Shown here one piece after another: positions 1 through 8,491 of a stretch of 64,000 nucleotides of DNA. The translations under genes were made by a program, and so were the position numbers. The notes below the pieces were generated by a model. The model did no database searches. It was not told the origin of the DNA and saw nothing but the letters and a program-made list of their open reading frames with translations. This DNA comes from Runella sp. MFBS21. GTDB lineage: Bacteria > Bacteroidota > Bacteroidia > Cytophagales > Spirosomataceae. The stretch lies in contig NZ_JARNTW010000019.1 of NCBI RefSeq assembly GCF_029433105.1, positions 1 through 64,000 of the forward strand, written 5' to 3'. Numbering within the stretch: position 1 is the stretch's first letter; each line of letters starts with the position of its first letter.

Positions 1-47
1 GCTTCTTCCTTGAAGCGCTCGAAATTAAAGGATTCGTCAGTTTTCAT
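1..47 (-). CDS. Transposase, IS256-like, N-terminal fragment (runs off window)
   Basis: An ATG at 47 on the minus strand opens a frame that runs out of the left edge and gives MKTDESFNFERFKEEA. The pattern of a short polar start followed by FNFE-x-FK-x-EA is how many IS256-family transposases of Bacteroidota begin. Only 16 residues are visible, so the DDE catalytic domain cannot be seen. The A+T-rich tract just upstream, ending in a GTGTCACCCC-type sequence, fits an insertion-sequence terminus. The family call is an inference from this short start and from its context next to a truncated gene. Confidence 0.5.
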   Translation of the reverse strand, partial: MKTDESFNFERFKEE

Positions 48-125
48 TGTGTCTATAAGTTAAAACTAAGTTACTTATTTTCCCCCTTTGATTCAATTTG
101 GGGTGACACAGTTTAGTTTACAATC
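48..125 (-). mobile_element. Terminal region of an IS256-like insertion sequence
   Basis: This stretch lies between the presumed transposase start and the point where the neighbouring ATPase frame stops abruptly. On the minus strand it reads AAACTGTGTCACCCC followed by an A-rich leader to the transposase ATG, as expected for an IS end with its inverted repeat outermost. The exact outer end cannot be set, because the other terminus and the target-site duplication lie outside the window; it is probably between 105 and 125. Confidence 0.45.
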
Positions 126-605
126 TCAAATAGACTCTAAAAAAGATTTATTAGGATAAAGGCTTTCTCCTGTTAAATATTCAAAATCACTCTTTAAATG
201 TTCATTATATCCCAAAAAAGCTTCTTCAATTTCTCTTATTTCATGTAAATTTGTAACAAGCTCTTTCACAATATATAATGTCAGGTAGTGCTCGCTCACC
301 AAGTAGGCTTTAAAGTCATTGAGCAACTCATATTCTTGTTTATAAATCAGTGGAGTCTTACAAGGGATATGTATACCAATATTGCGAAAATCAAATTTTT
401 TACTTTCTTTTTGGGCTTTTAAATATTCGATTTTTGCTGAATAATACAATAAAGTCATGGTTTTCCCTGTTCCTCTTTCTCCTGTCAAAAAAATATTCCG
501 AGGAGAAACGATGAAGCGAGAGAAGTTATGATCTTCTATATAATAATCTAATATATCAACACTAGATAGATTATTTGCTGCGTCATATGCGAAAGGGTTA
601 CGCAT
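126..605 (-). pseudogene. ORC-CDC6-like P-loop ATPase, truncated 5' part
   Basis: The 159-residue product has a canonical Walker A motif, GERGTGKT, at about residues 42-49, after a short region with NPFAYDAANNLS and a DYYIEDHNFSRF stretch. That arrangement is typical of the N-terminus of large ORC-CDC6/STAND-like ATPases linked to bacterial conflict systems, which are usually over 500 residues long. Walker B, sensor and effector regions are all missing. The frame ends SFLESI at a TGA right beside the IS terminus, so truncation by insertion is the simplest reading. Its ATG at 605 overlaps the end of the HD gene by 8 bases, showing that it was the last gene of a coupled operon. Probably not functional. 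Confidence 0.6.
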
Positions 606-1596
606 TTTCCAAAGATCGTTGTTCTGAATTTATTTTTGCAATTATTTGGTCAATATCATAATCCCTGAACAGTTCTTGTAATGGTTTATGCGAATCGCCT
701 GGGATTACTAAATCAGTTAAAGTACAATTATCAATTGTTAATTCTCCTTCTCCATGTTCAATATTTATTACCACTTTCGTTTCTTTAAAGACATCACATA
801 TAGTGCTATAATGTCTTGCAAATTTTCTTTCCTGATCAAGTTTATGAATACGCTCGTATGTAAACTCTAAAAGTTCTCTCAAGCTATTATTGTCTTTAAA
901 ATCAATATTATAAGTTAACTTTATGCTATTGCTTCCTCTATCAATATGCACATGCGTAATACTTGCATATTGATGATATATTTTACTTTCTTCATCATAC
1001 AATCCGTTATTCAATTTATAAAGGGATGTTCTATGTGGACCCTCTGACAACTCATCAGCAAATCTCAGTAAAACAGCCATTTCTCTCACTTTTACATCAT
1101 TACCATCTATCCCATCATTTACTGGCAATGGTTGCATAGTGTCTGCATCACGACCTTCTTTTCCACTGCTACTATGTGCAGAGGCTGCGCGCAGAACAAG
1201 TCTTCGTTCTTGTTTATATCTTGCTCTGTCTTCAGTTTGCATAGAATCGTAAATATGCTTAATTCTTGATCGAACATGATGTTCTTTACGACCTTTAATA
1301 ATTCCACTATCATGGAACAGCACAATTAAACCTAAAAAATATAAGTCCATTCCTGTCAAATAACCATATTTATCACCGATCACTCTATGTATACTATTCA
1401 TAACATCAGCTATATGACTGGGGTCATGCCTCGATAAATTAGGAGCAGCAGCAGCATTCTCAGGATAAATATCTTTAATAAGCTTGTTACGAACTTCCTT
1501 ATACCTTACGTAATATTCGTCTCCTTTTATTTCATCAAATTGAGTATAAAGCTTCTCTTTGATTTTTTTTTCAAAGTCATTTTCAATCCAACTCAT
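598..1596 (-). CDS. HD-domain metal-dependent phosphohydrolase-like protein
   Basis: 332 residues. A full HD-type metal site can be traced: H57/H61 in RHDPSHIADV, the H95-D96 pair in LFHDSG, H141 in AHSSSG, and D181 in RFADELSEGPHR. The spacing and the ADELSEGPHR block resemble the HD-CE group of HD proteins found in conflict systems, rather than dGTPases or PDEs. The C-terminal third (about 200-332) has no recognised motif. The start at 1596 overlaps the methyltransferase stop by 4 bases (ATGA), and its end overlaps the ATPase start, so the three genes are translationally coupled. The substrate is unknown; nucleotide hydrolysis would be a guess. Confidence 0.75.
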   Translation of the reverse strand: MSWIENDFEKKIKEKLYTQFDEIKGDEYYVRYKEVRNKLIKDIYPENAAAAPNLSRHDPSHIADVMNSIHRVIGDKYGYLTGMDLYFLGLIVLFHDSGIIKGRKEHHVRSRIKHIYDSMQTEDRARYKQERRLVLRAASAHSSSGKEGRDADTMQPLPVNDGIDGNDVKVREMAVLLRFADELSEGPHRTSLYKLNNGLYDEESKIYHQYASITHVHIDRGSNSIKLTYNIDFKDNNSLRELLEFTYERIHKLDQERKFARHYSTICDVFKETKVVINIEHGEGELTIDNCTLTDLVIPGDSHKPLQELFRDYDIDQIIAKINSEQRSLENA

Positions 1597-2669
1597 TTTA
1601 TATATTCTGTAATTTTTGAAAAAACTGCTTTTGCTAAAAGTGGTGGTACAGCATTGCCTACCTGCTGTTGTTGAAATCCGATACTGCCTTTAAACTCGAA
1701 CCAATCAGGGAAAGATTGTAACCGAGCGGCTTCCCTTACTGATAACCCTCTATCCTGTGTTGGATGAATTAACATATTTTTTCGATAATTACCAATAACA
1801 ATAGAGGGTGTATCTTCACGCAAACGATGATAAATACCTGTATGACAACGAGTAAAGTCTTTGTAGTTATTCATTAGTTCGGCAGGAATGTTTTGCCAAT
1901 TACCTCCCTGTGGGATATACTTATACCTTTTTACTACTAATTCTGAATTTCTGGTAACTTGATGATTAGCAGACTTTTCAAGATTACCTCTTAATTGATT
2001 AGCATAAGGCGAAGAGGGGTCTTTTCGATAGTTTTGCCAATTTTCACTTGCACCTACTTTCAAAATTGGTAAATCATCTAAGGCATCTTTAACTGTGTTA
2101 ATGGTTAAATGTGTCGGTGTTGGAAACTCAAATTCGATTCCATCAATGCTTCCTACTATAAAAAAGCGTGTCCGTTTTTGAGGTACTCCAAAATCAACTG
2201 CATTTAATTTGGCACATGATACTTTATATCCAAGACTTTCTAAGTCGGCGACTACTTTTTCTAAAAAAAGACCACTCTCCGTTTCGGAAAAGCCTTTAAC
2301 ATTTTCAAAGACCACCCATTTTGGGGCAGGCTTTAAAAGTCTAACAATTCTTATAAACTGCTCAAAGAGCCAGTTATTATCATTTTTTAAGTTTCGAGTC
2401 TTTTGATTAGAGGTAGAGAATCCTTGGCAAGGAGGGCCGCCAAATAATACAATGTCTGATTTTGAAGAGATTTTAAGAGGAACCGTATTCAAAGCACGTA
2501 TATCTTTATCGAATACGATTGTCTGGGATAAATTATGACGATAAGTAGTACAAGCGTGTATATCATTTTCAACTGCTAATTTCACGTCAACACCTGCTTC
2601 AAGCGCCCCTAACGACATACCTCCTGCCCCAGAAAACAAGTCAATACCTATAATTTTATTAGCCATCAA
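1593..2669 (-). CDS. DNA (cytosine-5-)-methyltransferase
   Basis: 358 residues with the standard order of C5-methyltransferase motifs: motif I LFSGAGGMSLG (11-21), motif IV GGPPCQGFS with catalytic Cys81, motif VI ENV (122-124), motif VIII QKRTRFFIVG (about 164-173), a target-recognition region at about 190-310, motif IX in SVREAARLQSFPDW and motif X QVGNAVPP near the end. It transfers a methyl group from SAM to cytosine within a recognition site that cannot be predicted here. No restriction endonuclease gene is adjacent; instead an HD protein and an ATPase follow in a coupled operon, so it may mark self DNA for a non-classical system. ATG 2669 is chosen; ATG 2666 is equally possible. Confidence 0.93.
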   Translation of the reverse strand: MMANKIIGIDLFSGAGGMSLGALEAGVDVKLAVENDIHACTTYRHNLSQTIVFDKDIRALNTVPLKISSKSDIVLFGGPPCQGFSTSNQKTRNLKNDNNWLFEQFIRIVRLLKPAPKWVVFENVKGFSETESGLFLEKVVADLESLGYKVSCAKLNAVDFGVPQKRTRFFIVGSIDGIEFEFPTPTHLTINTVKDALDDLPILKVGASENWQNYRKDPSSPYANQLRGNLEKSANHQVTRNSELVVKRYKYIPQGGNWQNIPAELMNNYKDFTRCHTGIYHRLREDTPSIVIGNYRKNMLIHPTQDRGLSVREAARLQSFPDWFEFKGSIGFQQQQVGNAVPPLLAKAVFSKITEYIK

Positions 2670-3073
2670 AGAAAATTTACAACATCATTTCAATGTGCTA
2701 ATTTGGCAAAATCTACTAACAACAAGAATATATTGTTTAAATATTTTCCAAAATACTAAAAATCAAGCATTTACCACAAAATATCTTATAATCACCTCTC
2801 ACAGTTTCCTGCTCCAACCCAACTCATACCTACCATAACCTCCCCTACACGCTACTGGGCAAAACATCTTACCTATCAAAACAAAACCCTGATATACAAT
2901 CAGTTACAAAAACCAACTAAAAATAGCTATCGCCTCCTCAATCTCCCCTACTTCTTAGCCGCTTGATTAGAGGATTATTTGAAGTGGTTTTTGGAGAAAG
3001 AACGTATTTGAATCTAGCCCCAAAGAAGCATTTTATCAAACCTTAGCTAAGATTAAACAACCCACTTAGCTCA

Positions 3074-3116
3074 CAACCATGAAAATTGTAAATTTGACTT
3101 TCAATTTTCATGGTTG
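3074..3116. repeat. Perfect 15-bp inverted repeat
   Basis: CAACCATGAAAATTG at 3074-3088 is matched exactly by CAATTTTCATGGTTG at 3102-3116, with a 13-base spacer. No T-run follows on either strand, so a simple rho-independent terminator is unlikely. It could be a remnant of a mobile-element end or a protein-binding site. Confidence 0.6.
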
Positions 3117-3334
3117 GATAGGTTAGAACGCCAATTAACGCTTCGGCTCATCGGAGATTTTAGGAAAACCAACTCACCTTATCCTTCTAACCACTTCACA
3201 ATCTTTTGATAGTTAGCTTGAGGAAGAGATTTTAGGAATCATTACCTCACCACTCATCACACTTCTACAAGGCGCCGTCACGAAATTACAAGGCACTACC
3301 TTAAAATCACTACTTTCCTTGGGATTAGCCGTCT

Positions 3335-3342
3335 TAACTTTG
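3335..3342 (+). promoter_or_regulatory. Candidate minus-7 box for the nfeD-flotillin operon
   Basis: TAACTTTG matches the Bacteroidota minus-7 consensus TAnnTTTG exactly and lies 58 bases before the ATG at 3400. No well-spaced TTG minus-33 box is seen, so the call rests on one motif. Confidence 0.3.
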
Positions 3343-3399
3343 TATTGTTAATTTTGATCTTATCCTCTAACCTTTAACTACTGCATTAGCAGCTTATTC

Positions 3400-3969
3400 A
3401 TGGATTTTATAGAAAACGCCGAACCTTTCGTAAAGGGGCTTTGGTACATTACTTTGCCCGCTACGCTCATTTTCTTGATTCAAACCATCATGACATTTGT
3501 AGGTAGCGACGCTTCCGATGGCTTGGATGCGGACTTTGACGGCGACTTGTCGCATACAAGCGGACCTTTTCAGCTTTTTACCTTCCGCAATCTCATCCAT
3601 TTTCTATTGGGATTTGGGTGGACGGGGCTGGGCTTTTATGAACTTATTCCCAATAAACCTCTTTTGGTGGTGGTCTCTTGCGGAGTGGGCATAGGCTTAG
3701 TGATACTGTTCTTTTTTATCATCAAACAAATCCGACGTCTCAACCAAGACAATACGATGCGTCTTGATAATGCCATCGGCAAAACAGCACAAGTATATCT
3801 TACCATTCCTGCCCAACAAAAGAGTCATGGCAAAGTGCATATTAGCATCCAAAACACCCTTCGCGAACTGGATGCCGTTACATTGCAAGACTTTGCTATC
3901 CCTACGGGTGCGTCGGTAAAAATCATCGGAACTACTGCGGCTGGAACACTGCTGGTCGAAAAAATTTAA
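3400..3969 (+). CDS. NfeD-like membrane protein, flotillin partner
   Basis: 189 residues. Hydrophobic segments lie at about 14-34 and 85-110 (LLVVVSCGVGIGLVILFFFII), with a more polar stretch between them that includes an Asp-rich DGLDADFDGDL part. The C-terminal 75 residues look like the small beta-barrel (OB-fold) of NfeD/YqiJ/YuaF proteins: a KTAQVYLTIPAQ strand, then GASVKIIGTTAAGTLLVEKI. It is followed after 34 bases by a flotillin gene; this pairing (YuaF-FloT, YqiJ-YqiK) is well known and points to membrane-microdomain organisation. The exact biochemical role is unknown. Confidence 0.75.
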   Translation: MDFIENAEPFVKGLWYITLPATLIFLIQTIMTFVGSDASDGLDADFDGDLSHTSGPFQLFTFRNLIHFLLGFGWTGLGFYELIPNKPLLVVVSCGVGIGLVILFFFIIKQIRRLNQDNTMRLDNAIGKTAQVYLTIPAQQKSHGKVHISIQNTLRELDAVTLQDFAIPTGASVKIIGTTAAGTLLVEKI

Positions 3970-4003
3970 AATTATCTATAAACCCTAAAACTAAGTATTC
4001 CTT

Positions 4004-5527
4004 ATGAGTCCTTTGATTACAATTGCCGTGATTGCGGTGGTGATTTTTGCCACTATCGCTGCGCTTTTGGCACGCTATAAGCGTTGCCCTTCTGACAAAA
4101 TATTGGTCATCTATGGCCGCACTGGTACTGACAAAGACGGTTCGACTTCTTCGGCGCGCTGTATCCACGGGGGTGGAGCTTTTGTATGGCCTGTGATTCA
4201 AGATTATGCTTTTTTGGATTTAAAGCCTATTTCTATCGAAGCCAATTTGACCAATGCCCTCAGCCGCCAAAATATCCGTATCGACGTGCCTTGTCGGTTT
4301 ACGGTGGCGATTTCGACCGAGGCCGACAGCATGAACAATGCCGCCGAGCGCCTCTTAGGTCTCTCGATGCAAGACATCCAAGAACTCGCCAAAGATATTT
4401 TGTTTGGTCAGCTACGTTTGGTGATTGCGACCATGACTATCGAAGAAATCAACTCTGACCGTGATAAGTTTTTGACCAATATCACCCAAAACGTAGAAGC
4501 CGAATTGAAAAAAATAGGCTTAAAACTAATCAACGTCAACGTCACTGACCTTCGCGACGAATCGGGCTACATCGAAGCTTTGGGAAAAGAGGCAGCGGCC
4601 AAAGCCATCAACGAAGCCAAAATCAGCGTAGCAGAGCAAGAAAAAATTGGGGAAATCGGAAAAGCCTCCGCCGACCGTGACCGTGATACGCGCATTGCCG
4701 AAACCCAACGTGAACGCGATATTCAAATCGCCCAAACAAAAAAAGACCGCGAAATCGTAATCGCTGCTACCTTGCGAGACGAGGCTATCGGGAAAGCAGA
4801 GGCCGAAAAAGATACGCGTATCAAAATTTCGGAAGCCAACTCATTGGCCGTTCAGGGTGAAAACGAAGCCAAAATCACCATCGCAAACTCCGAAGCACTC
4901 CGCCGCGAGCGCGAAGCCGAAGCCAACAAACGTGCCAATGCCGCCGAAAAAGTACAGCAAGCGAGGGCACTTGAAGAATCATATTTGGCCGAACAAAAAG
5001 CCGAAGCCGCCCGTGCCGAAAGAGAACGCTCGTCGCAATTGGCCAATACCATTGTACCAGCCGAAGTAGCCAAGCAACGCGCCATCATCGAAGCACAAGC
5101 CGAAGCCGAACGAATCCGCGAAAGAGCCAAAGGGGAAGCCGATGCTATCTATGCCAAAATGGAAGCCGAAGCGAAAGGTTTATACGAAATCCTGACCAAA
5201 CAAGCCGAAGGTTACAAAGACGTAGTACAAGCGGCGGGTGGTGACCCTTCTAAAGCTTTCCAATTGTTGTTGATTGAGAAACTTCCTGAGCTTGTGAAGA
5301 TTCAGGTAGAAGCCGTGAAAAATATCAAGATTGACAAAGTGACCGTTTGGGACAATGCCGGTGGAGGCGCAGATGGCTCTACCACGGCCAATTTTATCTC
5401 AGGGATGATGAAGTCGGTTCCTCCTCTCAACGACCTTTTCAACATGGCGGGCCTTAACTTACCTGAGTACCTCAAAGGCAATGACCCGAACCAGACCCTT
5501 TCGCTGCCCCCTGAAAAAAAATCATAA
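4004..5527 (+). CDS. Flotillin family protein (SPFH domain)
   Basis: 507 residues. One N-terminal membrane segment (3-23), then an SPFH/band-7 domain (about 30-200) with PCRFTVAIST and a VNVTDLRDESGYIEALGKEAAAKA block. A long, strongly charged coiled-coil region follows (about 200-430), rich in EAEA, RERE and QAEAERIRERAKGEADAI repeats typical of flotillins. The C-terminal tail is Gly/Pro-rich with INKVTVWDN-like beta structure. Flotillins oligomerise on the inner membrane and scaffold lipid microdomains. It forms an operon with the upstream NfeD-like gene and ends at a strong bidirectional terminator. Confidence 0.92.
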   Translation: MSPLITIAVIAVVIFATIAALLARYKRCPSDKILVIYGRTGTDKDGSTSSARCIHGGGAFVWPVIQDYAFLDLKPISIEANLTNALSRQNIRIDVPCRFTVAISTEADSMNNAAERLLGLSMQDIQELAKDILFGQLRLVIATMTIEEINSDRDKFLTNITQNVEAELKKIGLKLINVNVTDLRDESGYIEALGKEAAAKAINEAKISVAEQEKIGEIGKASADRDRDTRIAETQRERDIQIAQTKKDREIVIAATLRDEAIGKAEAEKDTRIKISEANSLAVQGENEAKITIANSEALRREREAEANKRANAAEKVQQARALEESYLAEQKAEAARAERERSSQLANTIVPAEVAKQRAIIEAQAEAERIRERAKGEADAIYAKMEAEAKGLYEILTKQAEGYKDVVQAAGGDPSKAFQLLLIEKLPELVKIQVEAVKNIKIDKVTVWDNAGGGADGSTTANFISGMMKSVPPLNDLFNMAGLNLPEYLKGNDPNQTLSLPPEKKS

Positions 5528-5538
5528 CGTCTAAGGTC

Positions 5539-5579
5539 TAACGCGCCAAGACTGTTGGCGCGTTAGTTTTTCTTTTTCT
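5539..5579. terminator. Bidirectional rho-independent terminator
   Basis: TAACGCGCCAA (5539-5549) pairs with TTGGCGCGTTA (5555-5565) around a five-base loop and is followed by GTTTTTCTTTTTC on the plus strand. It sits between the convergent flotillin and beta-propeller genes and overlaps the stop codon of the latter. Confidence 0.85.
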
Positions 5580-6417
5580 TCACCAAGTATACTTTCCCTT
5601 TGCCTTCGTTTGTAATCACAAAATCAGTAGCATTCACAAAAGCCAGAGCCTCGGTTTGGCCTTTCGCCACTTTAATACATAAAAGTGGTTTTTGGAAATT
5701 AACTCCTTCACTTATATCAAACAGTAACACTTTACCATACGTAAGTAAGGCCAACGTTTTTCCATCAGGACTTATATCCGCCGCTGTCACCATCGCTTTG
5801 CTGTAAACGCTATCTCTGGGAGCTATTTCATAGTTTCCTGCTGTGTCAGAAACTGCATAAAGTTTTACAAAACGATTGGTTTTACTACGGTTTTTAGAAA
5901 ACAAGTAAAGGCTACCTTGATGCCAAGTCACGGCTTCACAATCAAAATTACGATCATTGGGCACTGGTGGATAGGTCTTTTGGTCGGCATACTTCAATCG
6001 AATCGTTTCGGTCAATTGAGCGTCTTGCTGATTCACTTTATAAATCTGTAAATCTTGACGTCGATTTTGATTGTTTCCTATATCGGCGATATAAAAATTA
6101 CCTCGGTCGTCTTTGGCCAAATCTTCCCAATCGGTGTTTTTGAGATGAGGCAATTTTAAAGTCGAAATCACTTCTCCTTTTTGAGTAACTTCATATAGTT
6201 CAGGTGGATTACCGCTATCATTATGAGTCCAGAAGGTGTTCGGTGTTTTTCCCAAAACCAATCCTGAAGTTTCTCGAATATGCTCAGGAAGCTGGCCGAG
6301 TTGAGATACTTTATACAAACTTTTTCCTCTTTTAAATCCTTCATTAGCTCTTTCATTATGACAATCGCACAAGGCAATTCGGAGCGTAAAAGCCCACCAC
6401 AAAAGTTGTTGCATCAT
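5563..6417 (-). CDS. Putative secreted beta-propeller protein
   Basis: 284 residues with a hydrophobic start (LLWWAFTLRIAL) that may be a signal peptide; no clean lipobox is seen. The body has repeated blade-like stretches: ETSGLVLGKTPNTFWTHNDSG, DWEDLAKDDRGNFYIADIGNN, DCEAVTWHQGSLYLFSKN and ADISPDGKTLALLTYG. The WEDLA and ADIGNNQNRR motifs are common in Bacteroidota proteins annotated as SdiA-regulated or esterase-like propellers. Function is unknown; an extracytoplasmic binding role is inferred. It converges on the flotillin operon and diverges from the AI-2E transporter gene. Confidence 0.6.
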   Translation of the reverse strand: MMQQLLWWAFTLRIALCDCHNERANEGFKRGKSLYKVSQLGQLPEHIRETSGLVLGKTPNTFWTHNDSGNPPELYEVTQKGEVISTLKLPHLKNTDWEDLAKDDRGNFYIADIGNNQNRRQDLQIYKVNQQDAQLTETIRLKYADQKTYPPVPNDRNFDCEAVTWHQGSLYLFSKNRSKTNRFVKLYAVSDTAGNYEIAPRDSVYSKAMVTAADISPDGKTLALLTYGKVLLFDISEGVNFQKPLLCIKVAKGQTEALAFVNATDFVITNEGKGKVYLVKKKKN

Positions 6418-6494
6418 TTATTTTGATTGTTGTGTTTTTTACCGTTAGTTTTATTTCTAAATTTTCGTGCTATTTGTGAGTTTTCCCTAAATCA

Positions 6495-7586
6495 ATGCAA
6501 AAGTCCTATTCTTTTTCTGTACGATTAGCCGCTTGGCTACTTTCTGCGATTCTTATCGTCTACATTCTGTACATGCTCCGCGAAACATTGGTTCCCTTGA
6601 CTTTCTCGGTCTTGTTTGCGGTGTTGCTGTATCCTATTTGTGCATTTTTAGAGAGTTGGCGTTTTCCGAGGATTTTGGCAATTACGATTGCTCAGGTGCT
6701 TTTCTTTGCGGTATTGATGGGACTTATTTATGTCGCTTCTATCCAAATTATCAGTTTTGGCGAAGAACTTCCTCGGTTAGAGAAAAAAGCGAATTACTGG
6801 ATAGACCAGGGACAAGATTTTTTGTCGGACAATTTTGGAATGAGCCGCCGCAAACAGCTCACCGAAGGTCGTAAATATCTGACCGAAGCTCTCAAAAATA
6901 GCGCCTCTATCCTCACAGGTGCCGTCGCTACTACGACTGGTACCTTGGCGTCTGCGGCGTTGGTGCCTTTGTTTGTATTTTTCTTTTTACTTTATCGAGA
7001 TTTCTTTCGACAGTTTTTTTACAAAGTCTTCGATAGTCGTCACAAAAGGCGGGTCGACCAAGCCATCAAACGGATTTACGCCGTTGTACAAGGATATTTG
7101 GTAGGATTAGTATCGGTGATTTTGATTGTGGGTGTACTCAACTCAGCAGGGTTGTTGCTACTTGGGGTTCCTCATGCCATATTTTTTGGTTTTTTTGCCT
7201 CCTGTTTACTCTTGATTCCCTACATAGGATTGTTGATTGGTTCTTTGCTTCCTGCGCTGATGGCACTCGTAGCGCTTGACTCTCCGATGTATTCGCTGGG
7301 CGTATTGGCTGTGTTTGGGGTTATTCAGGTTTTGGAAGGCAATTTCATTACCCCTTATATCGTAGGATCTAAAGTGAGTGTTAACCCCCTTGCTTCTATG
7401 ATTGTTTTGATTTTGGGGGGTCAACTATGGGGAGTATCTGGATTGATTTTAGCCCTTCCTGCCACGGCTATTGTAAAAGTAATTTTTGATTCTATCGAGC
7501 CACTCAAACCTTTTGGGTATTTGCTTGGAGAAGCGGAAGATGGCAAACCTATCAAAATCAAAATTCCAAATCTGACAGAAGAATAA
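6495..7586 (+). CDS. AI-2E family transporter (PerM/YdiK-like)
   Basis: 363 residues. Paired hydrophobic segments at about 10-60, a segment at about 65-90, an amphipathic extracellular region (about 95-140), and further membrane segments from 145 to 335 make about eight spans. Family marks include PLFVFFFLLYRDFF, the GLLIGSLLPALMAL block and QVLEGNFITPYIVGSKVSVNP. Members export or conduct small solutes; the autoinducer-2 label is historical and not evidence of quorum sensing here. The stop lies only 3 bases from the end of the convergent caspase gene. Confidence 0.9.
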   Translation: MQKSYSFSVRLAAWLLSAILIVYILYMLRETLVPLTFSVLFAVLLYPICAFLESWRFPRILAITIAQVLFFAVLMGLIYVASIQIISFGEELPRLEKKANYWIDQGQDFLSDNFGMSRRKQLTEGRKYLTEALKNSASILTGAVATTTGTLASAALVPLFVFFFLLYRDFFRQFFYKVFDSRHKRRVDQAIKRIYAVVQGYLVGLVSVILIVGVLNSAGLLLLGVPHAIFFGFFASCLLLIPYIGLLIGSLLPALMALVALDSPMYSLGVLAVFGVIQVLEGNFITPYIVGSKVSVNPLASMIVLILGGQLWGVSGLILALPATAIVKVIFDSIEPLKPFGYLLGEAEDGKPIKIKIPNLTEE

Positions 7587-7589
7587 AAA

Positions 7590-8480
7590 CTATTGAGTAG
7601 CTACACTGTAAGAAAATGGCAAGCTATCCGAAAACTTCCCGAAGATAACGGGGGTTTGATAGTCTTTTTCCATTTTTTGCGTCATTTTTGCGCCCGTTAT
7701 GTTCATCACATTGGCTCTCACAAAACTATACAATTCTTTGATGGTCACAACCCCGTTTTTGTCGCTGTCGGCCTCACCTCGCGCACCCTTGTCCAAATAA
7801 TAAGTAAAATACCCATGACCAATCCGTTGGTTTTCGCGCGAGCTTTGATTGGCTTTAGAGGCCATAAAAGCTACTATGTTTTTGTCGGTTGGTGAGGTAT
7901 TGGCAGGACTACCATGCGTATCGCTGTGGACTTTCATACTCCCTGTATTACAAGCATCTGCTATAAAAAACCTGTCCTTAGCACGACATTCCCGAAACGC
8001 TCTTGCAATAGCATTGTATTCCAGAAGACTCGAAGCATCTGAATCCATATCGTGCGGACATAAAACTTGATAAGTACCATGACCTGTAAAATAAAAAATA
8101 ACACGGTCGTTGGGGGTAGACTTGCTAAACAAGCTTCGCATCTGAGCTATTATATTGGCTTTAGTAGCTTGGCTATCTAGCAGTTTGGCGATATTTTCGG
8201 GGGGGACGCTTCCTCCTTGTGGGCTCCTCAAAAAATCATAGAATAGATTGGCGTCGTCGTCGCAATATTCCAAATCATAAGTATTGGGATCGGTGGGTAA
8301 TACTACCGATGGTCTTGAGTTAAAATATTGGTAATCAGATACCCCTACAATTACTGCGTAGGTTTGACCCTCCCCTTTATAAGTTGTATCGCTAGCGATA
8401 GCCGATTTGAGCCCTTTATAGCCTAAGTAAATTCCGCTGGCTACTATTACAAAAATGAAAATGCTTTTCAAGGTGTTCAT
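7590..8480 (-). CDS. Caspase-family (peptidase C14) protease, membrane-anchored
   Basis: 296 residues. A single hydrophobic segment near the start (6-20) suggests an anchor or signal. The caspase fold follows, with TYAVIVGVSDY at 40-50, the catalytic His134 in FYFTGHGT and Cys177 in FIADACNTGS. An EF-hand-like loop, DSDKNGVVTIKE, lies at 238-249 and could bind calcium. Metacaspase-like enzymes of this family cleave after Lys/Arg. It is the last gene of a six-gene operon, 11 bases downstream of the Ser/Thr kinase gene, so phosphorylation-dependent control is plausible but unproven. Confidence 0.88.
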   Translation of the reverse strand: MNTLKSIFIFVIVASGIYLGYKGLKSAIASDTTYKGEGQTYAVIVGVSDYQYFNSRPSVVLPTDPNTYDLEYCDDDANLFYDFLRSPQGGSVPPENIAKLLDSQATKANIIAQMRSLFSKSTPNDRVIFYFTGHGTYQVLCPHDMDSDASSLLEYNAIARAFRECRAKDRFFIADACNTGSMKVHSDTHGSPANTSPTDKNIVAFMASKANQSSRENQRIGHGYFTYYLDKGARGEADSDKNGVVTIKELYSFVRANVMNITGAKMTQKMEKDYQTPVIFGKFSDSLPFSYSVATQ

Positions 8481-8491
8481 GGATTTTGGAT

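Larger units (their letters stand above)
2670..3399. other. 730-base gap with decayed coding fragments
   Basis: No intact gene is visible. The A+T-rich first part (2670-2830) lies upstream of the methyltransferase and probably holds its promoter. Between about 2850 and 3350 there are short open stretches on the plus strand without starts. One 44-codon stretch, ending at a TAA near 3348, encodes a leucine-rich segment with EEEILGIITSPLITLLQGAV. A GAGATTTTAGGAA block occurs twice, near 3154 and 3222. The look is that of a degraded gene of unknown family at the border of the accessory island. Confidence 0.4.

Noticed and set aside
3074-3116. Rho-independent terminator
   Set aside because: There is no T-run on either side and no gene ends nearby.
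4852-5130. Long open frames on the opposite strand of the flotillin coiled-coil region
   Set aside because: They mirror the repetitive Ala/Glu codons of the flotillin gene and have no family motifs.
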